64,000 nucleotides of DNA from the NCBI RefSeq assembly GCF_018129385.1, contig NZ_JAFCLN010000008.1, forward strand, positions 62,001 to 126,000, read 5' to 3'. The notes under the pieces were generated by a model. That model was not told the DNA's origin, ran no database searches, and saw only the letters and a program-made list of their open reading frames with translations. Origin of the DNA: Bradyrhizobium lablabi. Lineage in GTDB: Bacteria > Pseudomonadota > Alphaproteobacteria > Rhizobiales > Xanthobacteraceae. Position numbers and translations under genes: made by a program. This document shows, piece after piece, positions 43,963-53,109 of the stretch (position 1 is its first letter; every line of letters starts with the position of its first letter).

Positions 43963-45915
43963 ATGTCCGAGAAAATTTACGACGTATCGGCGGATTGGTC
44001 GAAGCGCGCATGGATCGATGACGCCAAATACCGCGAGATGTATGCCCGCTCGGTGTCCGACCCCAACGGCTTCTGGGGCGAGCAGGCCAAGCGCATCGAC
44101 TGGATGAAGCCTTTCCACAAGGTCGAGAACGTCTCCTTTGCCCCGGGCAACATCTCGATCAAATGGTTCGAGGATGGTGTGCTGAACGCCGCCTGGAATT
44201 GCATCGACCGTCACCTCGCCAAGCGCGGCGACCAGACCGCGATCATCTGGGAAGGCGATGATCCCTCGCAGTCCAGGCACATCACCTATCGCGAGCTCCA
44301 CGACGAGGTCTGCCGGATGGCCAACATCCTGCGCAACCGCAACGTCAAGAAGGGCGACCGTGTCACCATCTATTTGCCGATGATTCCGGAGGCCGCCTAC
44401 GCGATGCTGGCCTGCGCGCGCATCGGCGCCATCCATTCGGTGGTGTTCGGCGGCTTCTCGCCCGACAGCCTCGCCCAGCGCATCACGGACTGCCAGTCCA
44501 AGGTGATCATCACCGCCGACGAAGGCGTGCGCGGCGGCCGCAAGGTGCCGCTGAAGGCCAACGTCGATGCGGCGATCGCAAAGGCCGGCGGCGTCGACTG
44601 GGTCGTCGTGGTCAAGCGCACCGGCGGGGCCGTCGACATGAACCCGACGCGCGACGTCTGGTATCACGAGGCCGCCAAGGTGGTGACAACGGAATGCCCG
44701 TGCGAGCACATGCATGCGGAGGATCCGCTGTTCATCCTCTACACGTCAGGCTCGACCGGCCAGCCCAAGGGCGTGCTGCACACCACCGGCGGCTATCTCG
44801 TGTTCGCCTCGATCACGCATCAATACGTGTTCGACTATCACGACGGAGATATCTACTGGTGCACGGCCGACGTCGGCTGGGTCACCGGCCATAGCTACAT
44901 TCTCTACGGGCCGCTCGCCAACGGCGCGACCACGCTGATGTTCGAGGGCGTGCCGAACTATCCGGACAATTCCAGGTTCTGGCAGGTTATCGACAAGCAC
45001 AAGGTCAACATCTTCTACACCGCACCCACCGCCATTCGCGCCCTGATGCAGGGCGGCGACGAGCCGGTGACGAAGACGTCGCGCGCTTCGCTGCGGCTGC
45101 TCGGCTCGGTCGGCGAGCCGATCAATCCGGAGGCCTGGGAGTGGTATTACCGCGTGGTCGGCGACAGCCGCTGCCCGATCGTCGACACCTGGTGGCAGAC
45201 CGAAACCGGCGGCATTCTGATCACGCCGCTGCCCGGCGCGACCAAACTCAAGCCGGGTTCGGCCACGCGGCCGTTCTTCGGCGTGGTGCCCGAGATCGTC
45301 GATGCCGACGGCAAGACGCTGGAGGGCGAAACGTCAGGCAATCTCTGCCTTACGCGCTCGTGGCCGGGCCAGATGCGCACGGTCTATGGCGATCACGCCC
45401 GTTTCGAGCAGACGTATTTTTCGACCTACAAGGGCAAATACTTCACCGGCGACGGCTGCCGGCGTGACGCCGACGGCTATTACTGGATCACCGGCCGCGT
45501 CGACGACGTCATTAACGTGTCAGGCCATCGCATGGGCACCGCCGAAGTCGAAAGCTCGCTGGTCGCGCATGAGGCCGTGTCGGAAGCCGCTGTCGTCGGC
45601 TATCCGCACGACATCAAGGGTCAGGGCATCTACGCCTATGTCACGCTGATGACGGGCACGCAGCCGACCGAGGATTTGCGCAAGGAGCTGGTGGCGTGGG
45701 TACGCAAGGACATCGGCCCGATCGCTTCGCCCGACCTGATCCAGTTCGCGCCCGGTCTGCCCAAGACGCGCTCCGGTAAAATCATGCGCCGCATCCTTCG
45801 CAAGATCGCCGAGGACGATCCCTCGAGCCTCGGTGACACCTCGACGCTGGCCGATCCCGCCGTGGTCGACGACCTCGTCAAGAACCGGCAGAACAAGAAG
45901 GGCGCGGCGGCGTAA
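43963..45915 (+). CDS. acs: Acetyl-CoA synthetase
   Basis: 650 residues, normal length, starting at an ATG preceded by ggagggg. Adenylation motifs: ILYTSGSTGQPKGVLHTTGGY, WWQTETGG, YYWITGRVDDVINVSGHRMGT and the late PKTRSGKIMRRILR, whose Lys is the conserved acetylation-regulated site. It activates acetate to acetyl-CoA through acetyl-AMP. A strong terminator follows 27 bases after the stop. Confidence 0.96.
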   Translation: MSEKIYDVSADWSKRAWIDDAKYREMYARSVSDPNGFWGEQAKRIDWMKPFHKVENVSFAPGNISIKWFEDGVLNAAWNCIDRHLAKRGDQTAIIWEGDDPSQSRHITYRELHDEVCRMANILRNRNVKKGDRVTIYLPMIPEAAYAMLACARIGAIHSVVFGGFSPDSLAQRITDCQSKVIITADEGVRGGRKVPLKANVDAAIAKAGGVDWVVVVKRTGGAVDMNPTRDVWYHEAAKVVTTECPCEHMHAEDPLFILYTSGSTGQPKGVLHTTGGYLVFASITHQYVFDYHDGDIYWCTADVGWVTGHSYILYGPLANGATTLMFEGVPNYPDNSRFWQVIDKHKVNIFYTAPTAIRALMQGGDEPVTKTSRASLRLLGSVGEPINPEAWEWYYRVVGDSRCPIVDTWWQTETGGILITPLPGATKLKPGSATRPFFGVVPEIVDADGKTLEGETSGNLCLTRSWPGQMRTVYGDHARFEQTYFSTYKGKYFTGDGCRRDADGYYWITGRVDDVINVSGHRMGTAEVESSLVAHEAVSEAAVVGYPHDIKGQGIYAYVTLMTGTQPTEDLRKELVAWVRKDIGPIASPDLIQFAPGLPKTRSGKIMRRILRKIAEDDPSSLGDTSTLADPAVVDDLVKNRQNKKGAAA

Positions 45916-45942
45916 AGCCGACACCTAAAAGTCACAAAAGCA

Positions 45943-45974
45943 AAAGGCTCCGGCGCGCGCCGGAGCCTTTTTTG
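45943..45974. terminator. Bidirectional intrinsic terminator after acs
   Basis: aaaaggctccggcg / cgccggagcctttt, a near-perfect stem of about 13 bp with A-tract before and T-tract after. The remaining 45975-46230 has an AT-rich patch (caagtcatttactttaatcc) but no gene. Confidence 0.9.
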
Positions 45975-46230
45975 TAAGGCTTTTCATACGCCTCACGCAG
46001 CCGTGTCCGCACTGTGTCTTTTTCGGGACGAGTGTTGTTTTCAAGTCATTTACTTTAATCCGAACTTTTCATTTCTTCCCCTCATCGAAACGCACCCCGT
46101 GGCCGGCGCGGAAACCGTCCGGTGAAGGGGCGCGGTTAAAAATGCGTGCGTGAGGCCGGCAAGACGCGTGTTTCGGGCGCGATTGGCCGGGCGGGCCCCG
46201 CCAGGGGCGGCTGAGGAAGTGGAGAGCTTG

Positions 46231-46743
46231 ATGTCGGTGCGGATTGCGGTGGCGCTCGCCGCCACCATCGGGGCAGGTATTTTGATGTCGTCGGCCGCCG
46301 AGGCGGCGCCCAACATCGTCGGGTTCCGGGGCGATTATTCGCCGGGCACGATTGTGGTGAAGACCAACGAGCGGCGGCTTTATCTCGTCGTCGAGCAGGG
46401 CAAGGCGGTTTCCTACCCGGTCGGCGTCGGCCGCGCCGGCAAGCAATGGGCGGGCACCACCCGCATTGACGGCAAATACCGCAATCCGGCCTGGTCGCCG
46501 CCAAGTGAGGTCAAGCGCGACAAGCCCAACATGCCGGACGTGATTCCCGGCGGCTCGCCGAGGAATCCGATGGGCGTGGCGGCAATGACGCTCGCCGGCG
46601 GCGAATATGCCATCCACGGCACCAACATGCCGGGCTCGGTCGGCGGATTCGTGTCCTATGGCTGCATCCGCATGCTGAACGACGACATCACCGACCTCTA
46701 CCAGCGCGTATCGGTCGGCACGACGGTGGTGGTGACCCGCTGA
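46231..46743 (+). CDS. L,D-transpeptidase (YkuD domain)
   Basis: 170 residues from the ATG at 46231 (upstream ggagag). Signal peptide ends AAEAA. The YkuD domain covers almost the whole mature protein: IVVKTNERRLYLVVEQGKAV, H129 in AIHGTNMPG and the nucleophile C145 in SYGCIRM. It cross-links peptidoglycan 3-3 or attaches lipoproteins in the periplasm. An intrinsic terminator follows. Confidence 0.94.
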   Translation: MSVRIAVALAATIGAGILMSSAAEAAPNIVGFRGDYSPGTIVVKTNERRLYLVVEQGKAVSYPVGVGRAGKQWAGTTRIDGKYRNPAWSPPSEVKRDKPNMPDVIPGGSPRNPMGVAAMTLAGGEYAIHGTNMPGSVGGFVSYGCIRMLNDDITDLYQRVSVGTTVVVTR

Positions 46744-46771
46744 TCTCTGTAAATCGTTTCAGGACGGAGAG

Positions 46772-46799
46772 AGCCGTGCATACGCGCGGCTTTTTCTTT
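46772..46799 (+). terminator. Intrinsic terminator after the L,D-transpeptidase
   Basis: agccgtgc / gcgcggct (8 bp with one G-U pair), an atac loop and ttttctttt-like tail. The tail reaches into the last codon of the convergent nuclease gene. Confidence 0.8.
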
Positions 46800-47370
46800 A
46801 CTGGCGCGCTGCGTTGGCGCACCAGCCATTGCGGTGGCCGCCATTGTAGCTGCGCACATGGCCCGCGCCGATCAGCGCCGCTGAAACATTGACGGTGCGT
46901 TTGGTGGCGACATCGGCGACGATGCGGCCCTGATATTTGTCCGGGCCGATATTGTAGATCGCAACGTCGCCCTGCCGGAGCAGATCGCGCAAGGCGCCGG
47001 TCGCGGTCTCCGCCATCCGCAATTCCTCGGGGCAAGCCCCCTTGAGTTCCGGCGCATCGATGCCGCGCAGGCGGACACGTGTCATCACGTCCTGGCCGGA
47101 CGCGAGATGCACCCGCGCCTCGAACGTGTCGCCATCGATGGTGCGGATCACGTCGGCCTGATGATGCCGGGCGAGATCGCCGGCCTGCCGCCAGATTGTT
47201 TCAAATTCCTGCGATCGGCCGTCGTTCCAGTGCGGCCAATGCAGCCACTGCCGGATCGGCAATGCGCCGACTGCCAGCAGCGCGAACGCGAAAATCCAAG
47301 GCAAGACCGACGAAAGCCGGCTCGTGCGCCCGACCGGCGGCCGATAGGAGTTTGATCGCTGAAATAACAT
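46798..47370 (-). CDS. Membrane-anchored thermonuclease (SNase-like)
   Basis: 190 residues. An N-terminal helix (VLPWIFAFALLAVGALPI) anchors or exports the protein. The SNase OB-fold follows: VIRTIDGDTFEARVHL (Asp/Thr calcium-site region), RVRLRGIDAPELKG with the catalytic Arg region, and IGPDKYQGRIVADV. The usual second Arg/Glu pair is less clear, so activity is likely but not certain. It would degrade nucleic acid in the periplasm. Confidence 0.85.
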   Translation of the reverse strand: MLFQRSNSYRPPVGRTSRLSSVLPWIFAFALLAVGALPIRQWLHWPHWNDGRSQEFETIWRQAGDLARHHQADVIRTIDGDTFEARVHLASGQDVMTRVRLRGIDAPELKGACPEELRMAETATGALRDLLRQGDVAIYNIGPDKYQGRIVADVATKRTVNVSAALIGAGHVRSYNGGHRNGWCANAARQ

Positions 47371-47420
47371 TTCCGGGAAGCTGAACTGAGTCGGCTAACC
47401 CGGCAAGAGTCCGTGCTTCG

Positions 47421-47621
47421 CTAAAAGTCCGATGCGATGCCTTTGTTCTCCCAATCGCCGTAGCGCGTGGGTTCCGGGCCCTTCGGCCCCTGAAATTCCT
47501 TCTCCATCGGCTTTGCACTGGCCGCGGCGAGTTTTCGGCGCTCTTCCGCTTCGGCAAGCGCACGCTGCGCCGCCGGCGTGAGCGGTTTTCGCGCGGCAGG
47601 TTTCGGCAGATCGTCACTCAT
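47421..47621 (-). CDS. DUF1674 / succinate dehydrogenase assembly factor 4
   Basis: 66 residues from the ATG at 47621, with aggagc seven bases upstream. The conserved C-terminus GPEPTRYGDWENKGIASDF defines the SDHAF4 family, which binds the flavinylated SdhA subunit during complex II assembly. No sdh genes are near. It is followed by rsmB-like methyltransferase on the other strand. Confidence 0.9.
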   Translation of the reverse strand: MSDDLPKPAARKPLTPAAQRALAEAEERRKLAAASAKPMEKEFQGPKGPEPTRYGDWENKGIASDF

Positions 47622-47818
47622 CGCAAAAGCTCCTGCCATTGTAGGTCCGTATCTATTATTGCCCGTACTCGAACGCGAGCCATATCGGCGAAATCACAAT
47701 CGCGAAATCCGCGTCAGTGATTCTTACAATTGGCATATTCCCATGCCACACGTTCATTTCATGACGATGGCATGAGCCGATATTATACCCATCTCAGCCT
47801 AGAGAACATTTCCGCGCC

Positions 47819-49162
47819 ATGCCTCCGCAGCGATTTGCCGTACCTTCCGAAGTGCCCGGTCTTGCGGCACGGCGGATCGCCGCCGACATTCTGGACGGCG
47901 TGCTGCACAAGCATCGTACGCTCGATGATCAGCTCGATGGCGCGGGCGCGCATCCGGCGCTGAAAACCCTTTCTGACCGCGACCGTGCGCTGATGCGACG
48001 GCTGGTGGCGACGATCCTGCGACGGCTCGGCACGCTCGGGCATGTGCTGTCGCGCCTGCTCGACCGCGGCATTCCAACCGATGCGCCGCGCGCACAGAGC
48101 GCGCTTCTGATCGGCGCGGCCCAAATCCTCTGGATGGATGTTCCCGATCACGCGGCTGTCGATCTTTCGGTTCGGCTGGTGCAATCGGACCGGCGCGCTG
48201 CAAAATATGCCGGCCTCGTCAACGCGGTGCTGCGGCGCTGCGCGCGCGAGGGCCAGGCGCTGATCGAGGACATCAAGACCCAGGCGCTCGATGTTCCGCC
48301 ATGGCTGCTCGCGCGCTGGACCGCGCATTACGGCGAGACCACCGCAAAGCAGATGGCGATTGCGATCGGCCACGAGCCCTCGCTCGATCTCACGGTGAAA
48401 TCCGACGCCGCGCAATGGGCGAGCCGCCTGCACGGCGAGACGCTGCCGACTGGAACCGTGCGCACGCTGTTGCAGGGTTCCGTGACGATGCTGCCGGGCT
48501 TTTCCGACGGACAATGGTGGGTGCAGGACGCGGCGGCTGCGCTGCCCGTGCGCCTGTTCGGCGCGATCGAAGGAAAACACATCGCCGATCTCTGCGCCGC
48601 GCCGGGCGGCAAGACCGCGCAGCTCGCGCAATCGGGCGCACACGTCACCGCGATCGACCGCTCGCCGGCGCGGGTGGCGCGGCTGCGCGACAATCTCACC
48701 CGGCTCAATCTACGGGCCGAGGCGATCGTGGCCGATGCCGTCGAATGGAAGTCCGATGGCGAGTTCGATGGTGTCCTGGTGGACGCGCCCTGCACCTCGA
48801 CCGGCACCATCCGCAGGCATCCCGATGTCGCATGGCTGCGGCAGGAGGCCGATATGGTTCCGCTCGCCGCCTTGCAGAAGCGGCTCCTGCAAAAGGCGGT
48901 CAGCCTGCTCAAGCCCGGCGGTACGCTGGTCTACTGCACCTGTTCGCTGGAGCCCGAGGAAGGCGAACGCGCCGTGGCTGCGCTGCTGGCTTCCGAATCA
49001 GGCATGCGGCGGATCGCCGTCGAGCCGGACGAGGTCGCGGGCCTTGCCGAAATCATCACCGCTGACGGCGATTTGCGTACCCTACCCTGCCACCTCCCGC
49101 ACCATGACCCGCGGCTCGGCGGGCTGGACGGCTTCTATGCTGCCCGGTTGGTTAAATCCTGA
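47819..49162 (+). CDS. rsmB: RsmB-family 16S rRNA cytosine-C5 methyltransferase
   Basis: 447 residues. N-terminal NusB-like RNA-binding domain (RRIAADILDGVL, RALMRRLVATILRRLGTLG, VNAVLRRCAREG), then a SAM-dependent methyltransferase: ADLCAAPGGKTAQLAQ (motif I), VDAPCTSTGTIRRHPD (first catalytic Cys) and LVYCTCSLEPEEGE (second Cys, TCS motif). The NusB fusion fits RsmB (m5C967 of 16S rRNA) rather than RsmF. Confidence 0.93.
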   Translation: MPPQRFAVPSEVPGLAARRIAADILDGVLHKHRTLDDQLDGAGAHPALKTLSDRDRALMRRLVATILRRLGTLGHVLSRLLDRGIPTDAPRAQSALLIGAAQILWMDVPDHAAVDLSVRLVQSDRRAAKYAGLVNAVLRRCAREGQALIEDIKTQALDVPPWLLARWTAHYGETTAKQMAIAIGHEPSLDLTVKSDAAQWASRLHGETLPTGTVRTLLQGSVTMLPGFSDGQWWVQDAAAALPVRLFGAIEGKHIADLCAAPGGKTAQLAQSGAHVTAIDRSPARVARLRDNLTRLNLRAEAIVADAVEWKSDGEFDGVLVDAPCTSTGTIRRHPDVAWLRQEADMVPLAALQKRLLQKAVSLLKPGGTLVYCTCSLEPEEGERAVAALLASESGMRRIAVEPDEVAGLAEIITADGDLRTLPCHLPHHDPRLGGLDGFYAARLVKS

Positions 49163-49277
49163 TTCTGCATCGATTTTCCGGTCCGACAGGCTGATTCGGG
49201 CGGTTTCAAGATAGTGTCTTGGCAGGCTTTCCCGGATAAAAAGGATTCGCGAGAATCCCCCTCCCACAAGGCACGGC

Positions 49278-51032
49278 GTGTCGGTCGCTCAACGCAGACG
49301 AATCTCGACGCTGATCATGGGCCGTTTTGCCCGGAGCGCGATGGCGCGCGCCAGCGGCAGCACGGTCGCGTTGTCGCGGCTGTGGCCCGGCCGCACCGAC
49401 CGGCTGATCATCGCGCCGCACGATTTGCGCACGGCGGACGCCACCCGCGCCGCCGAGATCTATGCCGGGCGTTTCGTGTTCGCCGGCAAGATCGTGACCT
49501 GCCACGGCCGCTCGATCTTCGACCTCGAGCCGCCGTCGGAAGACTGGGAAGTCGCGCTGCTCGGCTTCGGCTGGCTGCGGCACCTGCGCGCCGCCGATAC
49601 CGCGCTGACCCGCGCCAATGCCCGCTCGCTGGTCGACGACTGGCTTTCCAACCCGACGCGCAAGCGGCCGCTGGAGCGCCGCGCCGACGTGATGGCGCGC
49701 CGTGTGATCTCGCTGTTGTCGCAGGCGCCGCTGGTGCTCGGCGACACCGACGGAAAATTCTACCGGCGCTATCTGCGCGGCCTGACCCGCGAGATCCGTT
49801 ATCTGCGCTACGCCATGCTCGACATCGCCGACGGCGTGCCGCGGATGCAGGTGCTGATCGCGCTGTGCTACGCCTCGCTCTGCCTTGCCAACCAGGCCAA
49901 ACACATCCGCAGCGCCACCAAGAAACTGTCCGACGAATTGCAGCGGCAGATCCTGCCCGACGGCGGCCACATCTCGCGCAATCCAGGCGCGCTGGTCGAA
50001 CTGCTCAGCGATTTGCTGCCGCTGCGGCAGACTTTTGCGGCGCGCAACATCGCCCCGCCGCCGGCGCTGCTCAACGCGATCGACCGCATGATGCCGATGC
50101 TGCGTTTCTTCCGTCACGGCGATGGCAGCTTTGCCTTGTTCAACGGCATGAGCAACGCGCCGAACGATCTGGTCGCAACGCTGCTCGCCTATGACGACAC
50201 CCACGGCGTACCGATGTCGAACATGCCGCACACCGGTTTCCAGCGGCTCGATGCCGGGCCGATGACGCTGATCGTCGACACCGGTCCGCCGCCGCCGCCG
50301 AGTGTCAGCCATGACGCCCATGCCGGCTGCCTGTCGTTCGAGCTGTCCTCCGGTCCGAGCCGGATCGTGATCAATTGCGGCATGCCCTCGACCGGCCGCG
50401 ACAACTGGCGCCCCTTTGCGCGCGGCACCGCGGCGCATTCGACGCTGGTTTGTCACGACACCTCGTCCTGCCAGTTCGTCGAATTGTCGGCGATGAAGAA
50501 ACTGCTCCAGGGCGCGCCGATCGTGTCCGGCCCGGTCAATGTCGAGAGCTATCGCGAGGTGGTGCCGAACGGCGAACTTTTGACGACATCGCACGACGGC
50601 TATCTCGGCCGCTTCGGCGTCGTGCACCGCCGTGTGCTGATGGCAGCGACGGACGGCTCGCGGCTCGACGGCGAGGACACGCTGTCGCCGGCGCCGGGCG
50701 GCCGCATCAAGAACAATGAGAGCGACTACGCGCTGCGTTTCCATCTGCACCCGTCGGTGAAGGCCAGCCGGCTTTCCGACGCGCGCGGCGTCATGCTGGT
50801 GCTGCCGAACCGCGATGTCTGGACCTTCGAGGCGCTCGACGACAAGGTCGATCTTGAGGACAGCGTGTTCCTGGCCGGCAATGACGGCCCGCGCCGCACC
50901 GCCCAGATCGTGATCCGCCAGGACTCCCGCCAGGCCGCTTCGGTCCGCTGGAGTTTTGTGCGCTCGAGCACATCGGCCGCCCAGACCAATGCGCGGCGCA
51001 ACGCCCGCCGCGAGCCGGAACTGCCGCTCTGA
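49278..51032 (+). CDS. Heparinase II/III family protein
   Basis: 584 residues from the GTG at 49278. An all-alpha toroid (about 70-300; LLGFGWLRHLRAADTALTRANA, QILPDGGHISRNPGALVELL) precedes a beta-rich domain with FARGTAAHSTLVCHDTSS, HDGYLGRFGVVHRRVL and YALRFHLHPSVKASRL, the standard lyase layout. It may cleave an acidic surface polysaccharide. No signal peptide is clear. The C-terminus is regenerated across a palindromic-element insertion (see the direct repeats at 51011-51182). It often neighbours rsmB and purH in relatives. Confidence 0.88.
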   Translation: MSVAQRRRISTLIMGRFARSAMARASGSTVALSRLWPGRTDRLIIAPHDLRTADATRAAEIYAGRFVFAGKIVTCHGRSIFDLEPPSEDWEVALLGFGWLRHLRAADTALTRANARSLVDDWLSNPTRKRPLERRADVMARRVISLLSQAPLVLGDTDGKFYRRYLRGLTREIRYLRYAMLDIADGVPRMQVLIALCYASLCLANQAKHIRSATKKLSDELQRQILPDGGHISRNPGALVELLSDLLPLRQTFAARNIAPPPALLNAIDRMMPMLRFFRHGDGSFALFNGMSNAPNDLVATLLAYDDTHGVPMSNMPHTGFQRLDAGPMTLIVDTGPPPPPSVSHDAHAGCLSFELSSGPSRIVINCGMPSTGRDNWRPFARGTAAHSTLVCHDTSSCQFVELSAMKKLLQGAPIVSGPVNVESYREVVPNGELLTTSHDGYLGRFGVVHRRVLMAATDGSRLDGEDTLSPAPGGRIKNNESDYALRFHLHPSVKASRLSDARGVMLVLPNRDVWTFEALDDKVDLEDSVFLAGNDGPRRTAQIVIRQDSRQAASVRWSFVRSSTSAAQTNARRNARREPELPL

Positions 51033-51182
51033 CCGTCATTGCGAGCCAACGGGTCGCGCGAATGCGCGCCCGATGACAGGCTCCGCGAAGCAATCCAGCT
51101 TTGCTACAGCAAGAAAGCTGGATTGCTTCGTCGCTTCGCTCCTCGCAATGACGAGAAATGGTACCGAGCCGGAACTGCCGCT
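51011..51182 (+). repeat. 18-bp direct repeats flanking a family A element
   Basis: cgagccggaactgccgct occurs at 51011-51028 and 51165-51182, on either side of 136 bases that contain a family A palindromic element. The first copy encodes the end of the heparinase-like protein; the second is followed by gtaa, so removal of the insert plus one copy restores the same EPELPL C-terminus and a TAA stop. Confidence 0.93.
51033..51153 (+). repeat. Palindromic repeat, family A variant with an interrupted left arm
   Basis: The left arm starts ccgtcattgcgag but is interrupted by about 38 bases with their own hairpin (gggtcgcgcgaatgcgcgccc) before gcgaagcaatccag resumes; the right (long) arm is intact (ctggattgcttcgtcgc...aatgacg). 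It sits in the heparinase-purH spacer (51033-51354), the rest of which carries no gene. Confidence 0.8.
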
Positions 51183-51354
51183 GTAACTTCTTCTGCGGAC
51201 AGCGTTATCCATCCCCATTGAGACCTGCGCCGAAAGCTGCTAACCAGCCCGCGCTTGCGCGACTGGCGACTTGGATGGAGCACCATCGGGAAGCGCAAGA
51301 GCAATCGCCGCGCGCCTGGGCAGAAGCTTCCCTTTTCACAAGAGGACCTTGCCC

Positions 51355-52947
51355 ATGACCGATACCACCCGCCGCGTTTCCCGCGCCCTGCTCTCCGTTT
51401 CCGACAAGACCGGACTGATCGAATTCGCCAACGCGCTGGCCGCGCGCGGCGTCGAACTGGTCTCGACCGGCGGCACGGCGAAGGCGATCGCCGCCGCCGG
51501 CCTGAAGGTGAAGGACGTCTCCGAGCTCACCGGCTTTCCCGAGATGATGGATGGCCGGGTCAAGACGCTGCATCCGAACGTGCATGGCGGCCTGCTCGCG
51601 ATCCGCGGCAACAAGGAACATGCCGCGGCGATGAAGAAGCACGGCATCGCACCGATCGATCTGCTGGTGGTCAACCTCTACCCGTTCGAGGCGACCGTCG
51701 ACAAGGGTGCGGACTTTGCGGAGTGCATCGAGAACATCGACATCGGCGGTCCCGCGATGATCCGCGCCGCCGCGAAAAACAATGATGACGTCGCTGTTGT
51801 CGTCGATGTCGGCGATTACAAGGTCCTGCTCGACGAGCTCGCCGCCAACAACGGCGCCACCACGCTCTACCTGCGCCGCCGCCTTGCCGCCAAAGCCTAT
51901 GCCCGCACCGCCGCCTATGATGCCGCGATCTCGAACTGGTTCGCCGCGCAGAATGTGACGGACGCGCCGGACTATCGCGCTTTCGGCGGAAAACTGATCC
52001 AGTCGCTGCGCTACGGCGAGAACCCGCACCAGAAAGCCGCATTCTATGCGACGCCGGACTGGCGTCCGGGCGTCGCCACCGCACGGCAGGTGCAGGGCAA
52101 GGAGCTGTCCTACAACAACATCAACGACACCGATGCGGCCTATGAATGCATCGGTGAGTTCGACACCGCGCGCACCGCCGCCTGTGTCATCGTCAAGCAC
52201 GCCAACCCCTGCGGCGTCGCCGAAGGCGCCGATCTGCTGTCCGCCTATCGCAAGGCGCTGGCCTGCGATTCCACCTCGGCGTTCGGCGGCATCGTCGCGG
52301 TCAACCGCAAGCTCGATGCGGACGCCGCGCGCGCCATCACCGAGATCTTCACCGAGGTGATTATCGCGCCCGATGCGACGGACGAGGCCATCGCCATCGT
52401 CGCCGCCAAGAAGAACCTGCGGCTCTTGCTTGCCGGCGGCCTGCCCGATCCGCGCGCAGCGGGCCTGACCGCCAAGACCGTGGCGGGCGGCCTTCTGGTG
52501 CAGAGCCGCGACAACGCCGTGGTCGATGACATGGCCTTGAAGGTCGTCACCAAACGCGCGCCGACCGACGCCGAATTGCGCGATCTCAAATTCGCCTTCC
52601 GTGTCGCAAAGCACGTGAAGTCGAACACCATCATATATGCAAAGGATCTCGCGACCGTCGGCATCGGCGCCGGCCAAATGAGCCGCGTCGATTCCGCCCG
52701 CATCGCCGCGCGAAAAGCGCTCGATGCGGCGAAGGAATTGAAGCTCGCCGAACCGCTGACCAAGGGCTCGGTGGTCGCCTCGGATGCGTTCTTCCCCTTT
52801 GCCGACGGCATGCTCGCCTGCATCGAAGCCGGCGCCACCGCCGTGATCCAGCCCGGCGGCTCCGTGCGCGACGACGAAGTGATCAAGGCCGCCGACGACC
52901 ACGGCATCGCCATGGTCTTTACGGGGACGCGGCATTTCCGGCATTAG
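51355..52947 (+). CDS. purH: Bifunctional AICAR formyltransferase / IMP cyclohydrolase
   Basis: 530 residues from the ATG at 51355 (agagga upstream). N-terminal IMP cyclohydrolase (MGS-like) domain: ALLSVSDKTGLIEFANALAARGVELVSTGGTA, DGRVKTLHPNVHGGLLA; C-terminal formyltransferase: LRYGENPHQKAAFY, VKHANPCGVA, FGGIVAVNRKLD, ending FTGTRHFRH. It carries out the last two steps of de novo IMP synthesis. The upstream extension is unsupported. Confidence 0.97.
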   Translation: MTDTTRRVSRALLSVSDKTGLIEFANALAARGVELVSTGGTAKAIAAAGLKVKDVSELTGFPEMMDGRVKTLHPNVHGGLLAIRGNKEHAAAMKKHGIAPIDLLVVNLYPFEATVDKGADFAECIENIDIGGPAMIRAAAKNNDDVAVVVDVGDYKVLLDELAANNGATTLYLRRRLAAKAYARTAAYDAAISNWFAAQNVTDAPDYRAFGGKLIQSLRYGENPHQKAAFYATPDWRPGVATARQVQGKELSYNNINDTDAAYECIGEFDTARTAACVIVKHANPCGVAEGADLLSAYRKALACDSTSAFGGIVAVNRKLDADAARAITEIFTEVIIAPDATDEAIAIVAAKKNLRLLLAGGLPDPRAAGLTAKTVAGGLLVQSRDNAVVDDMALKVVTKRAPTDAELRDLKFAFRVAKHVKSNTIIYAKDLATVGIGAGQMSRVDSARIAARKALDAAKELKLAEPLTKGSVVASDAFFPFADGMLACIEAGATAVIQPGGSVRDDEVIKAADDHGIAMVFTGTRHFRH

Positions 52948-52972
52948 CCGCTCGCTATCCCCACATCGCGCT

Positions 52973-53103
52973 GTCGTCCCGGCGAACGCCGGGACCCATA
53001 CCGCGTTGTGCTATCGGTTGGAAAAGCCGGCTGACGCGGGTGCAAACCACCAAAGGCCGCGGCGTATGGGTCCCGGCTCGCGCTTCGCTTGGCCGGGACG
53101 ACG
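52973..53103. repeat. Long inverted repeat, family E
   Basis: cgtcccggcgaacgccgggac and acccataccgcg at the left mirror cggcgtatgggtcccggc and ggccgggacgac at the right. Located between the convergent purH and MFS genes. Confidence 0.75.
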
Positions 53104-53109
53104 GGAGGG

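Noticed and set aside
46798..47370. Pseudogenised nuclease
   Set aside because: The SNase core and frame are intact; only the second catalytic pair is hard to place by eye.
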